A DNA stretch of 64,000 nucleotides from contig NC_083885.1 of NCBI RefSeq assembly GCF_032452875.1, forward strand, positions 64,769,125-64,833,124, read 5' to 3'. The DNA is from Bos javanicus (Eukaryota > Chordata > Mammalia > Artiodactyla > Bovidae). Below are positions 41,663-53,036 of this stretch, one piece after another. Every line of letters starts with the position of its first letter. Positions within the stretch are counted from its first letter, which is position 1. The position numbers and the translations under genes are program-made. The notes below the pieces were generated by a model. That model was not told the DNA's origin. It saw only the letters and a list, made by a program, of their open reading frames with translations, and did no database searches.

Positions 41663-42234
41663 GTTCAAACTCTCCCCCCTCGCTCCCCCGGCCAACTATT
41701 TATTGGGAATCGGTTCGTATGGCAGGCTGGAACTGTAACCCCCATGCAGTCTGGAAAGTTCCACCCGCTAAGTGGCTCTCAGCCTCGTCCCCATCCCTCG
41801 GCTGCAGTTTCCATGGCAACAGAGCCTGCCTGCCTCCCTGAGACCCCGCCAATGCTCTTAAGGACCAGGGCCGAGTAATGGATACCAGAGCTGTCGAGCA
41901 GAAGGGCGAGGTCTGGGGGAAGGGCACACGGGCTTCCTGAATCCCTGCCTGGGATTGGGGATTCTGTCTTTTGATAAGGTCACAATTTTAAATGGGCACC
42001 TCTTAAATGGTGTCTTTGCAAGACCCGAGTGGAAGTCACAGGTGTCTGTTGCAGCCTCTGGCACCAGTGACGCAAACAACCTTTGTTCTCGCCCATAATC
42101 AGTTATTTGACTGATTCATTCGTTCAACAAAGGTTTATAGAGTCACTGCTGTTTGCCAGACTCTGTTCTAGGTGGTGGTCGCCTAAAACAGTTTTCGTTT
42201 TCAGGCGAGTTGGCTTCCTATTTGAAGATGCAGT
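41663..42234. other. Unique sequence with dyad plus X-box
   Basis: No gene. 'ctggaaagttccac' near 41750 precedes a C-rich stretch and the X-box at 41807. An L2/MIR-like 'cattcgttcaacaaagg' lies near 42117. Confidence 0.45.
41807..41820. promoter_or_regulatory. X-box (RFX-type) motif, strong
   Basis: 'gtttccatggcaac' matches the typical RFX X-box dyad, the best in the window. Confidence 0.5.
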
Positions 42235-42420
42235 AAATACAAATATATATATATGTAAATACAAGCATACTTTTATTTATATATAAATAATATATGTAAT
42301 ATACAAATAATACATAACAGCAATATGTGTGTTTTATGATTACTACATATATTATCATAAATAATATTTGTTTATTTGGTACACATAATATTTATATATA
42401 AATAATATATGCACATATAA
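42235..42420. repeat. AT-rich simple sequence
   Basis: TATATA/ATAATAT-rich stretch; a related stretch follows the next SINE at 42650-42725. Confidence 0.8.
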
Positions 42421-42424
42421 ACAA

Positions 42425-42645
42425 TATCGGGATTGCCACGTGGTGCAGTGGTAAAGAATCCGCCTGCCATTGCAAGAGACACAAGAGATGTGGGTTCAAT
42501 CCCTGAGTTGGGAAATCTCCTGGAATAGGAAATGGCAACCCACTCCAGTATTATTGCCTGGAAGATTCCATGGACAGAAGAGCCTCGTGGGTTACAGCCC
42601 ACGCGGTCGCAGAGTCGGATACACCTGAGCAGGAGCATACATGCA
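42425..42645 (+). repeat. Bov-tA SINE in AT-rich sequence
   Basis: 'gtgcagtggtaaagaatcc', 'gggttcaatccctgag', body to 'cgcagagtcggatacacc'. Confidence 0.9.
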
Positions 42646-42724
42646 TATGCTAATATATGTAAAACGTGTACATAAGTAATATGTAAGTATGTACACATCT
42701 ATGACACACATATGTTCATATATA

Positions 42725-43440
42725 TTGTCAACTAAAAAAGTATAGTCAGAACCTGAAAGCAGAGAGTCATTTTATTGGGTGGGAGTGTTTAGGACTCCAA
42801 GCCCGGGAGACAGAACCTCAGTAGCTCTGAGAAAACTGCTGCAAGGAATCAGGAGGGGAAGTCAGGATATATGCAAGTTTGCAACAAAGGGAGCAGGCAG
42901 CTGAACATCGAAGATCAGGTATCAAGTTAAGGAATCGAGCATTCGACGGACGGGAAGATGCAAGGCTCTGGGCTCGCTGTGTTAGCGCCTTTCTCACACA
43001 CCTCAGCTGTCCGGGGCCAGCCCTGTGTCCTGTTCACCTGGCTTCTGGCATTTCCCCAGCTCCTCAGCGATCACCGTGGGGGTGGCAGGATCCTCTGGGT
43101 CACAGTTTGGGGAGCGCTCATTCACATGTGGAGGCCAGAAGTCACTGATGACTGTAACAGTTCTTGTTTATTAATATGGCAGAGGCACTTTTATTTCACA
43201 ATATGTTAAAATCTATGATAGCATTACCTTCTCTGGAGAATAAAATATTGGGGTAAGGCACAGAGCAACAGGTCAGGGGTGACTTTGGTGGGGGGAGTGA
43301 TTGGGGAATTTACAAGGGAGGCTAGGCCAGTTATCTCTGTCGATGAGTGGACATGCACTTTCCTCTAAACCCCAAGTCCGGACTATTCTCCTGGGACAAT
43401 TTTGGACACCCGCCCCCCACAGCCCTCCTAATATTAAAAA
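42725..43440 (-). mobile_element. Possible LTR-type retroelement remnant
   Basis: Starts 'tgtcaactaaaaaag', with 'cattttattgggtggg' (AATAAA on minus) and long pyrimidine/purine-biased text of LTR type. No coding part or paired LTR seen. Family not assigned. Confidence 0.35.
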
Positions 43441-43799
43441 TTCCTAGTTTCTCCAGGACCCGAAGTTAACACATCAGATGAGGCCCAGCTTTAGCCGAAA
43501 AGATTAATGACAGAATTTTCCTCTGTGGCTTTCTGACATTCAAGGATCTTCCCTCTTCTGAAATTTCTCCTTGAGATTTCAAGTCATTAAAAATATACCT
43601 CCTAAGGGCCAGATGTGTGTATTTAATACAGGATCAACAAGACAGACAAGATCTTTCACTGAATGTGCACTGTCAAGCGAGGATGCAGAAAGCAAATGAG
43701 TAAGAAATAAATCACGTTATTTCAGACAATAAAACTGCACAGTGGAAACACAAAAGAAGCCACAAGTGTCCAATTTTTCAATAGTCACCATTTAAAAAA
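43441..43799. other. Unclassified sequence
   Basis: No gene or confident repeat; may continue the preceding element. Confidence 0.35.
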
Positions 43800-44060
43800 A
43801 GATAAAGAGACATAGGCGGAAGTAATCTTAACAGTAGGTTTTATTAAACCCAATACAAAATATTGCCATTTGAACCAATAACACCGATGTAAAAAATAAA
43901 AAAGATCGATGAAATGTTTTAATTTTTTTGTTTCTAGGATTTTTTAAATCCGATGTGTAGTTCACAATTACGGCCTGTCTCGGGGGGACTAGACACATTC
44001 CAGGCACTGAATTAGCCACAGTGGCTTGCAGCTGCCATTGTACAGACTGTTGGAAAACAA
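43800..44060 (-). repeat. Probable old DNA-transposon-like remnant
   Basis: 'ttttattaaacccaatac', 'gatgtgtagttcacaatt', 'gactagacacattccaggc' and 'acagtggcttgcagctgcc' resemble a mammalian hAT/MER-type element. Exact family uncertain. Confidence 0.4.
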
Positions 44061-44402
44061 TCTGTAAAAACTGTTGGGAAGGAAATTATCAGGGTGAGAG
44101 GAAATGAAAGACAGGCGCGAAGGTGGGTGAGTGCTTGGACAAGGTGTTTTGCTTCAGAAAGTCTAGAGAGTAGCCCTGGGTTTGCCTTTCACCTGCACAG
44201 GTGATCCTCAAGGTACACCTGACTAGTAAGGCCTGGGAAAAGCAGACTGATTGAATCCTCCAGCAGCCTGGACTGATGATTATTCCCTTTTGAGCGAAGT
44301 AACCTGAGGTTTCAGAGAGGCCAAGCCAAGCACGAAAGACCCTGTGTTTTCCCAAATAACAGATACCAATATTTTTCTGTATCTCATGTCTTATCTCTCT
44401 TT

Positions 44403-44604
44403 GTGATTCAGTCGTGTCCAACTCTTTTCCACCCCATGGGCTGTAGCCCTCCAGGCTCCTGTGTCCATGGGATTTTTCAGGCAAGAAGAATACTGGAGTG
44501 GGTTGCCATTTCCTCCTCCAGGGGATCTTTCCCACCCAGGGATCCAACCCCTGTCTCCTGTGACTCATGCACTGGCAGGCGGATTCTTTACCACTAGCAG
44601 CACC
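44403..44604 (-). repeat. Bov-A2 SINE
   Basis: 'gattcagtcgtgtccaac', 'gggatccaacccctgtctc', head complement 'ctttaccactagcagcacc'. Confidence 0.9.
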
Positions 44605-44699
44605 GATGTTTATCTGTGTCTCACACAAATTCTCAAATAATCGATACGGATATTTATTGACTCATTCGCAGATAATCAATAGAGATATTTATTGACAGG

Positions 44700-45180
44700 C
44701 CGCCCTCTGTCTAGACTCGGCTCGGCATCCACACGTCACGTGATGTGAAGGACTGGAAAATTCCAGTCTGCCGGCCTCCCGCCGCTTCTTCTCACCCCAG
44801 CGCATCTCCCACTCCAGCGGTGGTCCCCATGGCAACCGTCTCCGCCGCTCCTGTCAGTCGAGTACCCTTGAGGGGCCGGAGGAGTAGTCTAGTCGGCCTC
44901 CGAACAGCCTGGACTCGGGGATGGTGTGATGGGGGTGTGGGGAGGGCTCGGTCCCGGGATCCCTCCCCTGCCCACCTTACTTTTAGCGCTCGTTAGCAGT
45001 GTCTCCTTGAGTGGGGTTTGTGCAGAAGGGCAGGGATGAAATGGGCCGTGCAAGCTGCTGCTGACTTCAAGAAATAACAGCTTCCTCCATTAAGCAGCTG
45101 CCGGAGGCGCCGGCGACAGACGTCTTATCTCTGCCGACCATTCAGCCGTGTCCCATTCTTCCTCGGACACACGGTGATTG
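44700..45180. promoter_or_regulatory. GC/CpG-rich block, candidate regulatory region
   Basis: Unique. Contains 'cacgtcacgtgatgtg', the dyad 'tggaaaattcca' at 44755-44766, CpG words ('ctgccggcctcccgccg', 'ggaggcgccggcgacag') and the X-box at 44823. No gene identified. Confidence 0.5.
44823..44836. promoter_or_regulatory. X-box-like (RFX-type) motif
   Basis: 'gtccccatggcaac': perfect right half-site, left half-site with one change. Confidence 0.4.
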
Positions 45181-45872
45181 AGTGCCCGGGACATTGTGCG
45201 CACTTGAATGTAATAATTGTGAGACAAGGCCTGACTATGCCGAACGCAGACTAGGTTTCAAAAGCTTCAAGTGTCTCTCTCCCCCTGACAAACCTCAGCA
45301 CGAGGATTCCACTCGGCCTTCTTTCAGGAGATGCTCTGCACCTGCTTTCTGGTACCCATTAGCACCCAAGTACCCCCACGAAGCTGCAAGGGTTTGAAAG
45401 ACGCCAAAGACTCCACCGCGACTCATGAGCCAAACGACGGGGCTTCTAGGGTCCGCGGGGGAGGGCGGGGTGGCGGGGGAGGTGGGCTTTGTCCGCGCAT
45501 TCAGAAATGGACTTTTGTGGATTTTGAGAAATGGACTTTTGTGGATTTTGAGAGGCGGCCGTGGTTCATCAGAGTTCAGGATCTGGGGACAGGTGCCTCC
45601 CCGTGGGACTCTGGAGGGCTGGGGAAACTCAGAAACTCAGTGCTTCAGGAGGGGAAGCAGATGGTGTGAGGGACAAAGGGCTGAACATCTGCTCGAGCAA
45701 ATGTTTGCTTGGTTTGTTTTTTTTTTCCTGTGAAACTGTATAAAGTGTCAGTGTTTTCCTCTAATGATTATGGGCCTTTTCACAGAATGGGTTTTTAAAA
45801 AAAAAGCACGGTCATGGTGGCTCTAAAGTTTGATCCTAAGAAGATGATGGCAGTTTCGAGAGAAGAGTTTGT
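45181..45872. other. Unique sequence with a 23-bp tandem duplication
   Basis: No gene. 'aatggacttttgtggatttt' plus 'gag' is present twice in a row near 45506-45552. Confidence 0.5.
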
Positions 45873-45884
45873 GTAGAGGTTTTG

Positions 45885-46465
45885 TTGTTGTTCAGTCGCT
45901 CAGTCATGTCCGACTCTTTGAGACCCCATGGACTTCAGCCCACCAGGCTTCCCTGTCCCTCACCAACTCCTGGAGCTTCCTCAAACTCACGTCCACTGAG
46001 TCAGTGATGCCATCCAACCATCTCATCCTCTGTCACCCCCTTCTCCTGCCCTCAGTCTTTCCCAGCATCAGGGTCTTTTCCAGTGAGTCAGTTCTTCAAA
46101 TTAGGTGGTCACGGTATTGGAGCTTCAGCTTCAGCATCAGTCCTTCCAGTGAATATTCAGAGTTGATGTCCTTTAGGATTGACTGGCTTGATCTCCTTGC
46201 AGTCCAGGGGACTCTCAAGAGTCTCCAGCAACACAGTTCAACAGCATCAATTATGCTGTGCTCAGCCTTCCTTATGGTCCAATTCTCACACCTGTACATG
46301 ACTACTCAGAAAACCACAGCTTTGACTCTATGGACCTTTGTCGGCAAAGTGACGTCTCTGCTTCTCAACATGCTGTCTAGGTTTTCATGCGCAGGCTTTT
46401 TCCAAGGAGCAAGCGTCTTTTAATTTCATGGCTCTAGTCACCGTCCACAATGATTTTGGAGCCGA
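45885..46465 (-). mobile_element. BovB 3' fragment with 12-bp target duplication
   Basis: 'ttgttgttcagtcgctcag' to 'caatgatttt' and 'ggagcc'. 'gtagaggttttg' at 45873-45884 and 46466-46477 is the target duplication, so this 581-bp 5'-truncated copy is a complete insertion event. Confidence 0.93.
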
Positions 46466-46684
46466 GTAGAGGTTTTGGTGGGGAATACACTTGAGATGTT
46501 TATTCTCAGTCAGAATTTATGTCAGAATCCTAAACAGAACAGACAACAAAGAATTCAGAGATGAAGACAAACACCCACGCAGGTAACCTGAAGTACCCAG
46601 AGTGTGGGCGAGTCTAATCAGCCAGGGAAATCGAACTGTATGAATTATTCCTGCTTCACCCCTCGGCTGTGTTTTTACAAACTC

Positions 46685-46935
46685 TAGCTCTTATCGTACC
46701 ATAACCCGAAGCAAGCTCAATATTCTTCAAGAGAGGGGCTGGCTACATAAATTCTGAGGACTGCATTCAATGGAATTCAATGATGCTGGGCAAAACCATA
46801 AAGATGTCCTTTAGGAATTGAAAAAGCAAAATACACAGTGAAATGAAAGCTGGGTGTGTAATGGGATGGAGGGCTGCTACAATTTGTGTAAAAAGGGGAG
46901 AAAGGAGCATATATATAAATATATATAGTTTAATA
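46685..46935 (+). repeat. Old L1 fragment
   Basis: 'ggctacataaattctgagg', 'aaagatgtcctttagg', 'acaatttgtgtaaaaaggg' follow an old L1 3' region. Confidence 0.45.
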
Positions 46936-46946
46936 CAATATGTTGA

Positions 46947-47013
46947 CTTGGCTAAAAAGTTCCTTCAGATTTTTCCATACAATCTTAGGGAAAAACTCAA
47001 ACATTGTGGCCAA
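46947..47013. repeat. Mariner-type MITE
   Basis: Palindromic about 67-bp element: 'ttggctaaaaagttcc' at one end and 'ttgtggccaa' at the other, with inner 'tttttcc' facing 'ggaaaaa'. Matches the short non-autonomous mariner common in ruminants. ITRs have diverged. Confidence 0.7.
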
Positions 47014-47146
47014 CTCAATATTACATTAGATAGTAATTATAAAACAGACAATATATAAAGAATATAAATAACATCTACGCACATGGGCTCCCTCTCTCCA
47101 TCACTGGGTGACTGGTGGATGAGCTGATATCTTAGGTCGATGCTGC

Positions 47147-47620
47147 AGATTGAACATTGGTGTCTCCCCAGAATTCATATATTAAGCCCTAATCCCCCTG
47201 GAGAAGGAAATGGCAACCCACCCCAGTCTTCCTGCCTGGGAAACCACGTGGACAGAGGAGCCTGGTGGACTACAGTCTGTGGGGTCACAAGAGTCGGACA
47301 CGACTTGGTGACCAAACAACCACAAGTGAAAAATGGCAGAAAGAAGTGGAACAAAGCGGTGAGACGTTGTTCAGTAAGGTTCTTGGCGAAAATGAAAAAA
47401 AGAAAGAGAGAGACCTAATCCTCAGTGGGCCAGTATTAGGAGTTGGGCCTCTTGGAAATGCATAGGTCTTGGGAGTAGAGACTTCATGATGGGTTTAGGG
47501 TCCTCATAAAAGAGGCCCCAGGAGCTCGCCCACCCCTCCCACCACAGGGTTTATAGCAGGAGGCCGGACATCAGGGAACCAGGAAGTGGCCTCACCGCCC
47601 ACCAGCTCTGTGCGTTCCTT
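47147..47620 (+). repeat. MaLR-type LTR (MLT1/MST-like), interrupted
   Basis: 'gattgaacattggtgtctcc', 'cagtattaggagttgggcc', 'ctcataaaagaggccccagg', 'aaccaggaagtggcctcacc'. A 5'-truncated Bov-A piece at 47196-47320 splits it. Confidence 0.6.
47196..47320 (+). repeat. Bov-A SINE, 5'-truncated
   Basis: Lacks the tRNA head: starts 'ccctggagaaggaaatggc' and ends 'cacgacttggtgaccaaac'. Confidence 0.87.
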
Positions 47621-47964
47621 TTTCCATGTTTATTGACTCAGTCTTGATTTATGAATTCTGTCTTTAGTTTGTGGGGTATCATTTGTTACCATCAGAGTTT
47701 ATTGTTTTCCTGGAACTGTTCCAGCTTTGATAGTGAAACTCCTTTCAAGTTTGCATCTGTGTCCTTTTGACTTTTTTTTTTTTTTTTCCAGTCCTCCTGT
47801 AACTTTTAGGCACAAGATATTCTGGGCTTATCTTCTGTTTTTCTTGCCCAGCTCCAGAGTCAGCCATTTCTCCAGGTGGCGCTGGGTCCCTTGAGTGGAG
47901 AACGGCATTTGGAAACCAGAATCTGAGTGATTGGTTTACTCTTTTATAAGTCATGTTTAGGTAA
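47621..47964. other. Unclassified sequence
   Basis: No gene. May hold an old LINE piece around 47800-47940. A T run at 47771-47788. Confidence 0.35.
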
Positions 47965-48049
47965 AGAGGGTTTTTTTTTAATTTTATTTTATTAAAGTAT
48001 AGTTCATTTTCAATGTTGTATTAATTTCTGCTGTACAGCAACGTGTATA

Positions 48050-48240
48050 TATATGTGTGTGAAGTCGCTCAGCCGTGTCCAACTCTTTGCGACCCCGTGG
48101 ACTGTAGCCTGCCAGGCTCCTCTGTCCATGGGATTCTCCAGGCAAGAATACTGGAATGGGTTGCCATTTCCTTCTCCAGGGGATCTTCCCAACCCAGGGA
48201 TCAAAGCAGATGCTTTATCCTCTGAGCCGCCAGGGAAGCC
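48050..48240 (-). repeat. Bov-A2 SINE nested in L1
   Basis: 'gaagtcgctcagccgtgtcc' to 'gagccgccagggaagcc'; part of the B-box side is deleted. Confidence 0.9.
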
Positions 48241-48272
48241 GTATATATATATGGGAGGCATATATACATACA

Positions 48273-48428
48273 GGGACTTTCCTAGTGGCTCAGAGGTAAA
48301 GAATCTGTCTGCAATGCAGGAGACCCAGGTTTGATTCCTGGGTCAGGAAAATTCCATGGCTACCCACTCCAGTATTTTTGCCTGGGAAATGCCATGGACA
48401 GAGGAGCCCACGGACAGACTGAGTGACT
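48273..48428 (+). repeat. Bov-tA SINE nested in L1
   Basis: 'gggactttcctagtggctc', 'caggtttgattcctggg', body shortened before 'acggacagactgagtgac'. Confidence 0.88.
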
Positions 48429-48462
48429 AATGTGTGTGTGTGTGTGTTTTATATTCATTTGT

Positions 48463-48572
48463 TTTATGCTCAGTCACGTCCAACTCTTTGCAACCCCATG
48501 GACTGCAGCCCACCAGGCTCTTCTGTCCATGGAATTCTCCAGGCAAGAATACTAGAGTGGGTAGCCATTCCT
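48463..48572 (-). repeat. Bov-A2 SINE fragment nested in L1
   Basis: 'tatgctcagtcacgtcc' to 'actagagtgggtagccattc'; the tRNA-head side is missing. Confidence 0.87.
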
Positions 48573-49166
48573 ATATATACATTCTTTTTCATGCTCTTTA
48601 CCATTGTGGTTTATCCCAGGATATTGACTAGCGTTCCCTATGCTCTAGGCCCTTCTTGCTTATCCATCCTGTATGTACTAGTTTATACCTGCTAATCTCA
48701 GCCCCTGGTCCACCCTCCCCCGCCCCGTCTTCCCCCCTCACCTTGGCAACCACAGTCTGCTCTCTATGTCTGTGACTCTGTTTCTGCCTCGTAGGTAAAT
48801 TCATTTGTATCATTTTTTTTAGGTTTCTCATATCAGATCAGATCAGTCGCTCAGTCGTGTCCGACTCTGCGACCCCATGAATCGCAGCACGCCAGGCCTG
48901 CCTGTCCATCACCAACTCCCAGAGTTCACTCAGACTCACGTCTATCGAGTCAGTGATGCCATCCAGCCATCTCATCCTCTGTCGTCCCCTTCTCCTCCTG
49001 CCCCCAACCCCTCCCAGCATCAGAGTCTTTTCCAATGAGTCAACTCTTCACATGAGGTGGCCAAAGTACTGAAGTTTCAGCTTTAGCATCATTCCTTCCA
49101 AAGAAATCCAAGGGCTGATCTCCTTTAGAATGGACTGGCTGGATCTCCTTGCAGTCCAAGGGACTC

Positions 49167-50562
49167 TCAACAGTCTTCTCCAACACCACAGTTCAAAAGC
49201 ATCAATCCAATTGGAAGATTTAAAAAAAAAAAAAAAACAAAAGCATCAATCCTTTGGCGCTTCACAGTCCAACTCTCACATCCAGACATGACCACAGGAA
49301 AAACCATAGCCTTGACGAGACGAACTTTTATTGGCAAAGTAATGTCTCTGCTTTTGAATATACTATCTAGATTGGTCATAACTTTCCTTCCAAGGAGTAA
49401 GCATCTTTTAATTTCATGGCTGCAGTCACCATCTGCAGTGATTTTGGAGCCCAGAAAAATAAAGTCTGACACTGTTTCCACTGTTTCCCCATCTATTTCC
49501 CATGAAGTGATGGGACCGGATGCCATGATCTTCATTTTCTGAATGTTGAGCTTTAAGCCAACTTTTTCACTCTCCACTTTCACTTCCATCAAGAGGCTTT
49601 TTAGTTCCTCTTCACTTTCTGCCATAAGGGTGGTGTCATCTGCATATCTGAGGTTATTGATATTTCTCCCGGCAATCTTGATTCCAGCTTGTGCTTCTTC
49701 CAGCCCAGCGTTTCTCATGATGTACTCTGCATATAAGTTAAATAAACAGGGTGACAATATACAGCCTTGACGTACTCCTTTTCCTATTTGGAACCAGTCT
49801 GTTGTTCCATGTCCAGTTCTAACTGTTGCTTCCTGCTTCCTGCATACACATTTCTCAAGAGGCAGATCAGGTGGTCTGGTATTCCCATCTCTTTCAGAAT
49901 TTCCCACAGTTTATTGTGATCCACACAGTCAAAGGCTTTGGCATAGTCAATAAATCAGAAATAGATGTTTTTCTGGAACTCTCTTGCTTTTTCCATGATC
50001 CAGCGGATGTTGGCAATTTGATCTCTGGTTCCTCTGCCTTTTCTAAAACCAGCTTGAACATCAGGAAGTTCACGGTTCACATATTGCTGAAGCCTGGCTT
50101 GGAGAATTTTGAGCATTACTTTACTAGCGTGTGAGATGAGTGCAATTGTGTGGTAGTTTGAGCATTCTTTGGCATTGCCTTTCTTTGGGATTGGAATGAA
50201 AACTGACCTTTTCCAGTCCTGTGGCCACTGCTGAGTTTTCCAAATTTGCTGGCATATTGAGTGCAGCACTTTCACAGCATCATCTTTCAGGATTTGGAAT
50301 AGCTCAACTGGAATTCCATCACCTCCACTAGCTTTGTTCGTAGTGATGCTTTCTAAGGTCCACTTGACTTCACATTCCAGGATGTCTGGCTCTAGGTCAG
50401 TGATCACACCATCGTGATTATCTGGGTCGTGAAGATCGTTTTTGTACAGTTCTTCTGTGTATTCTTGCCATCTCTTCTTAATATCTTCTGCTTCTGTTAG
50501 GTCCATACCATTTCTGTTCTTTATCGAGCCCATCTTTGCATGAAATGTTCCTTTGGTATCTC
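49167..50562 (-). pseudogene. BovB reverse transcriptase region, decayed
   Basis: Minus-strand coding for the linker and reverse transcriptase of the single BovB polyprotein. Visible landmarks are 'GFRKGRGTRDQIANIRW', 'QGCILSPCLFNLYAEYIM' and the catalytic 'YADD' (49635-49646). Lesions: a TGA stop at 49957-49955 (right after 'FQKNIYF'), a frameshift near 49840 where a short repeat was gained, and a TSD-flanked A-rich insert at 49209-49237. The protein would copy RNA at a nicked target. It cannot be made intact here, also because the 5' half is inverted. Highly similar to other BovB copies, so relatively young. Confidence 0.92.
49209..49237 (+). repeat. Tail-only retroposed insert (13 nt plus poly(A))
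   Basis: 'aattggaagattt' plus 16 A, flanked by a perfect 15-bp repeat 'caaaagcatcaatcc' (49194-49208 and 49238-49252) of BovB sequence. The repeat and poly(A) show target-primed insertion of an extremely short template. Confidence 0.85.
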
Positions 50563-51913
50563 TGACCACTTCAGTATTCTTGCCTTGAGAACCCTATGAA
50601 CAGTATAAAAAGGCAAAATGATAGGATACTGAAAGAGAAACTCCCCAGGTCAGTAGGTGCCCAATATGCTACTGGAGATCAGTGGAGAAATAACTCCAGA
50701 AAGAATGAAGGGATGGAGCCAAAGCAAAAACAATACCCAGCTGTGGATGTGACTGGTGATAGAAGCAAGGTCCGATGCTGTAAACAGCAATATTGCATAG
50801 GAACCTGGAATGTCAGGTCCATGAATCAAGGCAAATTGGAAGTGGTCAAACAAGAGATGGCAAGAGTGAATGTCAACATTCTAAGAATCAGCGAACTCAA
50901 ATGGACTGGAATGGGTGAATTTAACTCAGATGACCATTATATCTACTACTGCGGGCAGGAATCCCTCAGAAGAAATGGAGTAGCCATCATGGTCAACAAA
51001 AGAGTCCGAAATGCAGTACTTGGATGCAATCTCAAAAACGACAGAATGATCTCTGTTCGTTTCCAAGGCAAACCATTCAATATCACAGTAATCCAAGTCT
51101 ATGCCCCAACCAGTAATGCTGAAGAAGCTGAAGTTGAATGGTTCTATGAAGACCTACAAGACCTTTTAGAACTAACACCCAAAAAAAGATGTCCTTTTCA
51201 TTATAGGGGACTGGAATCCAAAAGTAGGAAGTCAAGAAACACCTGGAGTAACAGGCAAATTTGGCCTTGGAATACAGAATGAAGCAGGGCAAAGACTAAT
51301 AGAGTTTTGCCAAGAGAATGCACTGGTCATAACAAACACCCTCTTCCAACAACACAAGAGAAGACTCTATACATGGACATCACCAGATGGTCAACACCGA
51401 AATCAGATTGATTATATTCTTTGCAGCCAAAGATGGAGAAGCTCTATACAGTCAGCAAAAACAAGACCAGGAGCTGACTGTGGCTCAGACCATGAACTCC
51501 TTATTGCCAAATTCAGACTTAAATTGAAGAAAGTAGGGAAAACCACTAGACCAATCAGGTATGACCAATCAAATCCCTTATGATTATACAGTGGAAATGA
51601 GAAATAGATTTAAGGGCCTAGATCTGATAGATAGAGGGCCTGATGAACTATGGAATGAGGTTTGTGACATTGTACAGGAGACAGGGATCAAGACCATCCC
51701 CATGGAAAAGAAATGCAAAAAAGCAAAATGGCTGTCTGGGGAGGCCTTACAAATAGCTGTGAAAAGAAGAGAAGCGAAAAGCAAAGGAGAAAAGGAAAGA
51801 TATAAACATCTGAACGCAGAGTTCCAAAGAATAGCAAGAAGAGATAAGAAAGCCTTCTTCAGCGATCAGTGCAAAGAAATAGAGGAAAACAACAGAATGG
51901 GAAAGACTAGAGA
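50563..51913 (+). pseudogene. BovB 5' UTR and endonuclease region, inverted and decayed
   Basis: Plus-strand 5' half of BovB: leader, then an apurinic-type endonuclease domain. Visible landmarks: 'GTWNVRSMNQGK', 'ISELKWTG' with the catalytic Glu, 'VIQVYAPTS', then in another frame 'GDWNPKVGSQ' and 'GSDHELLIAKFRL' with catalytic Asp and His. The frame changes at the A run near 51181-51187. The later linker (51561-51911) is open but stops at the inversion breakpoint. Not functional: frameshifted and separated in orientation from its own reverse transcriptase. Confidence 0.92.
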
Positions 51914-52433
51914 TCTCATATAAGTGATATCAAATGATACTTGTCTTTCTCTATCTGACGTATTTCACTTACTATGAAATGTCTCGGTCCATCTACGTTG
52001 CACATGGCGTTATTTCACTCTTTTTATGGTTGAGTAATATTCCATCGTGTGTGTGCACCCGTCTTCTTTACCCATTCGTCTGCTGGTGGACATCTAGGTT
52101 GCTTCCATGTCTTGGCTATTGTAAAAGTGCTGCTGTGAACACACGGGTGTGTGTATATTTTTGAATTAGAGTTTTATCTGGATATATACCCAGGAGTGGG
52201 CGTATAGGATTCTATGGCAACTCTCTTTTCAGGTTTTTGATGAACTGCCATACTGTTTCCATAGTAGCTGCATCAATTTACATTCCCACAAGTGTAGGAG
52301 GGTTCCCTGGGGAAATTAGGTTTTATCCTGAGAAGTGATGTGGCTAGATTTGCATTCTAGAAAGGCCTCTTCAGATATGAGTGTGGAAAATAGACTGGTG
52401 AGCACAGAGCTTCCAAAAACACGGCCCTTTAGG

Positions 52434-52685
52434 ACTTCCCTGCTGGTCTGGTGGTTAAGAACCCACCTGCTAGGGCAGGGGCCAATTCCTGGTCTGGGAA
52501 GATTCCACATGCCGTGAAGCAGCTACGTCCCCGAGCCCCGAGCCACAGCCACTGAGCACATCTCCTGCAACTCCTGAGGCCTCTGCACCTGGAGACTGTG
52601 CTCCACAGGGGAGACCACTGCAGAGAGAAACACGCACGCAGCGACGGAGCCCCAGAGCAGCCAGAACCAGTTAATAGTAAGACAT
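52434..52685 (+). repeat. Long-form CHR SINE
   Basis: 'aggacttccctgctggtc', 'gccaattcctggtctggg' and an extended body with 'gagccacagccactgagc' and 'gagccccagagcagccag'. Confidence 0.85.
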
Positions 52686-53026
52686 TTTACAAATCAAAAA
52701 TACTGCCCTTCATGTACCACAGTGACGAATTTTGCCACATCGGAGTCTTTGTGATACTACTGGACATGATACTTTTTTTTCCCTTTTAAATTGCTCTCTG
52801 TTATACCTGAACTATAAACTCCCTTTAAAGGGAATTTTAAATCATGACCCTGAATGGAAGCACCATTTTCTCTCATCGTGGAAGATGAAAATAAACATAC
52901 AAGGAAAACACATACAAATAATGTTGCTTGACATTAGTTAGATGCAATTGCCAGCCAAGGTTTTGAGCCAAAGAAGTCTTGTTTTTGTTTTTTGCTCAAA
53001 GGAGATGTTGGTGAGTAATATTCGCT
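52686..53026. other. AT-rich unclassified sequence
   Basis: No gene seen. Confidence 0.4.
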
Positions 53027-53036
53027 AAAGACATTC

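Larger units (their letters stand above)
48834..51913. mobile_element. Near-full-length BovB LINE with 5' inversion
   Basis: The 3' part (48834-50562) is on the minus strand, ending in the BovB terminal GATCA-type repeats at 48834-48846. The 5' part (50563-51913) is on the plus strand. Together they add to about 3.08 kb, close to full BovB length. Only about a dozen bases seem lost between the two pieces. 'tctcatat' flanks the whole element (48826-48833 and 51914-51921). This arrangement is what twin priming produces. Confidence 0.92.
47965..52315 (-). repeat. L1 3' end, antisense, host of several later insertions
   Basis: L1 text is read in order across interruptions: 'attaaagtatagttcatt' (47990), TA stretch (48240), 'gtttatcccaggatattg' (48610), 'ctctatgtctgtgactctg' (48765), then after the BovB 'taagtgatatcaaatgatac' (51921) to 'cactcttt' and 'tttccatagtagctgcatc' (52260). 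Successive insertions: three Bov SINEs and a 3.1-kb BovB. Confidence 0.88.

Noticed and set aside
42725..43440. Intact endogenous retrovirus
   Set aside because: Only LTR-like text is seen; there is no gag, pol or env coding, no paired LTR and no primer-binding site.
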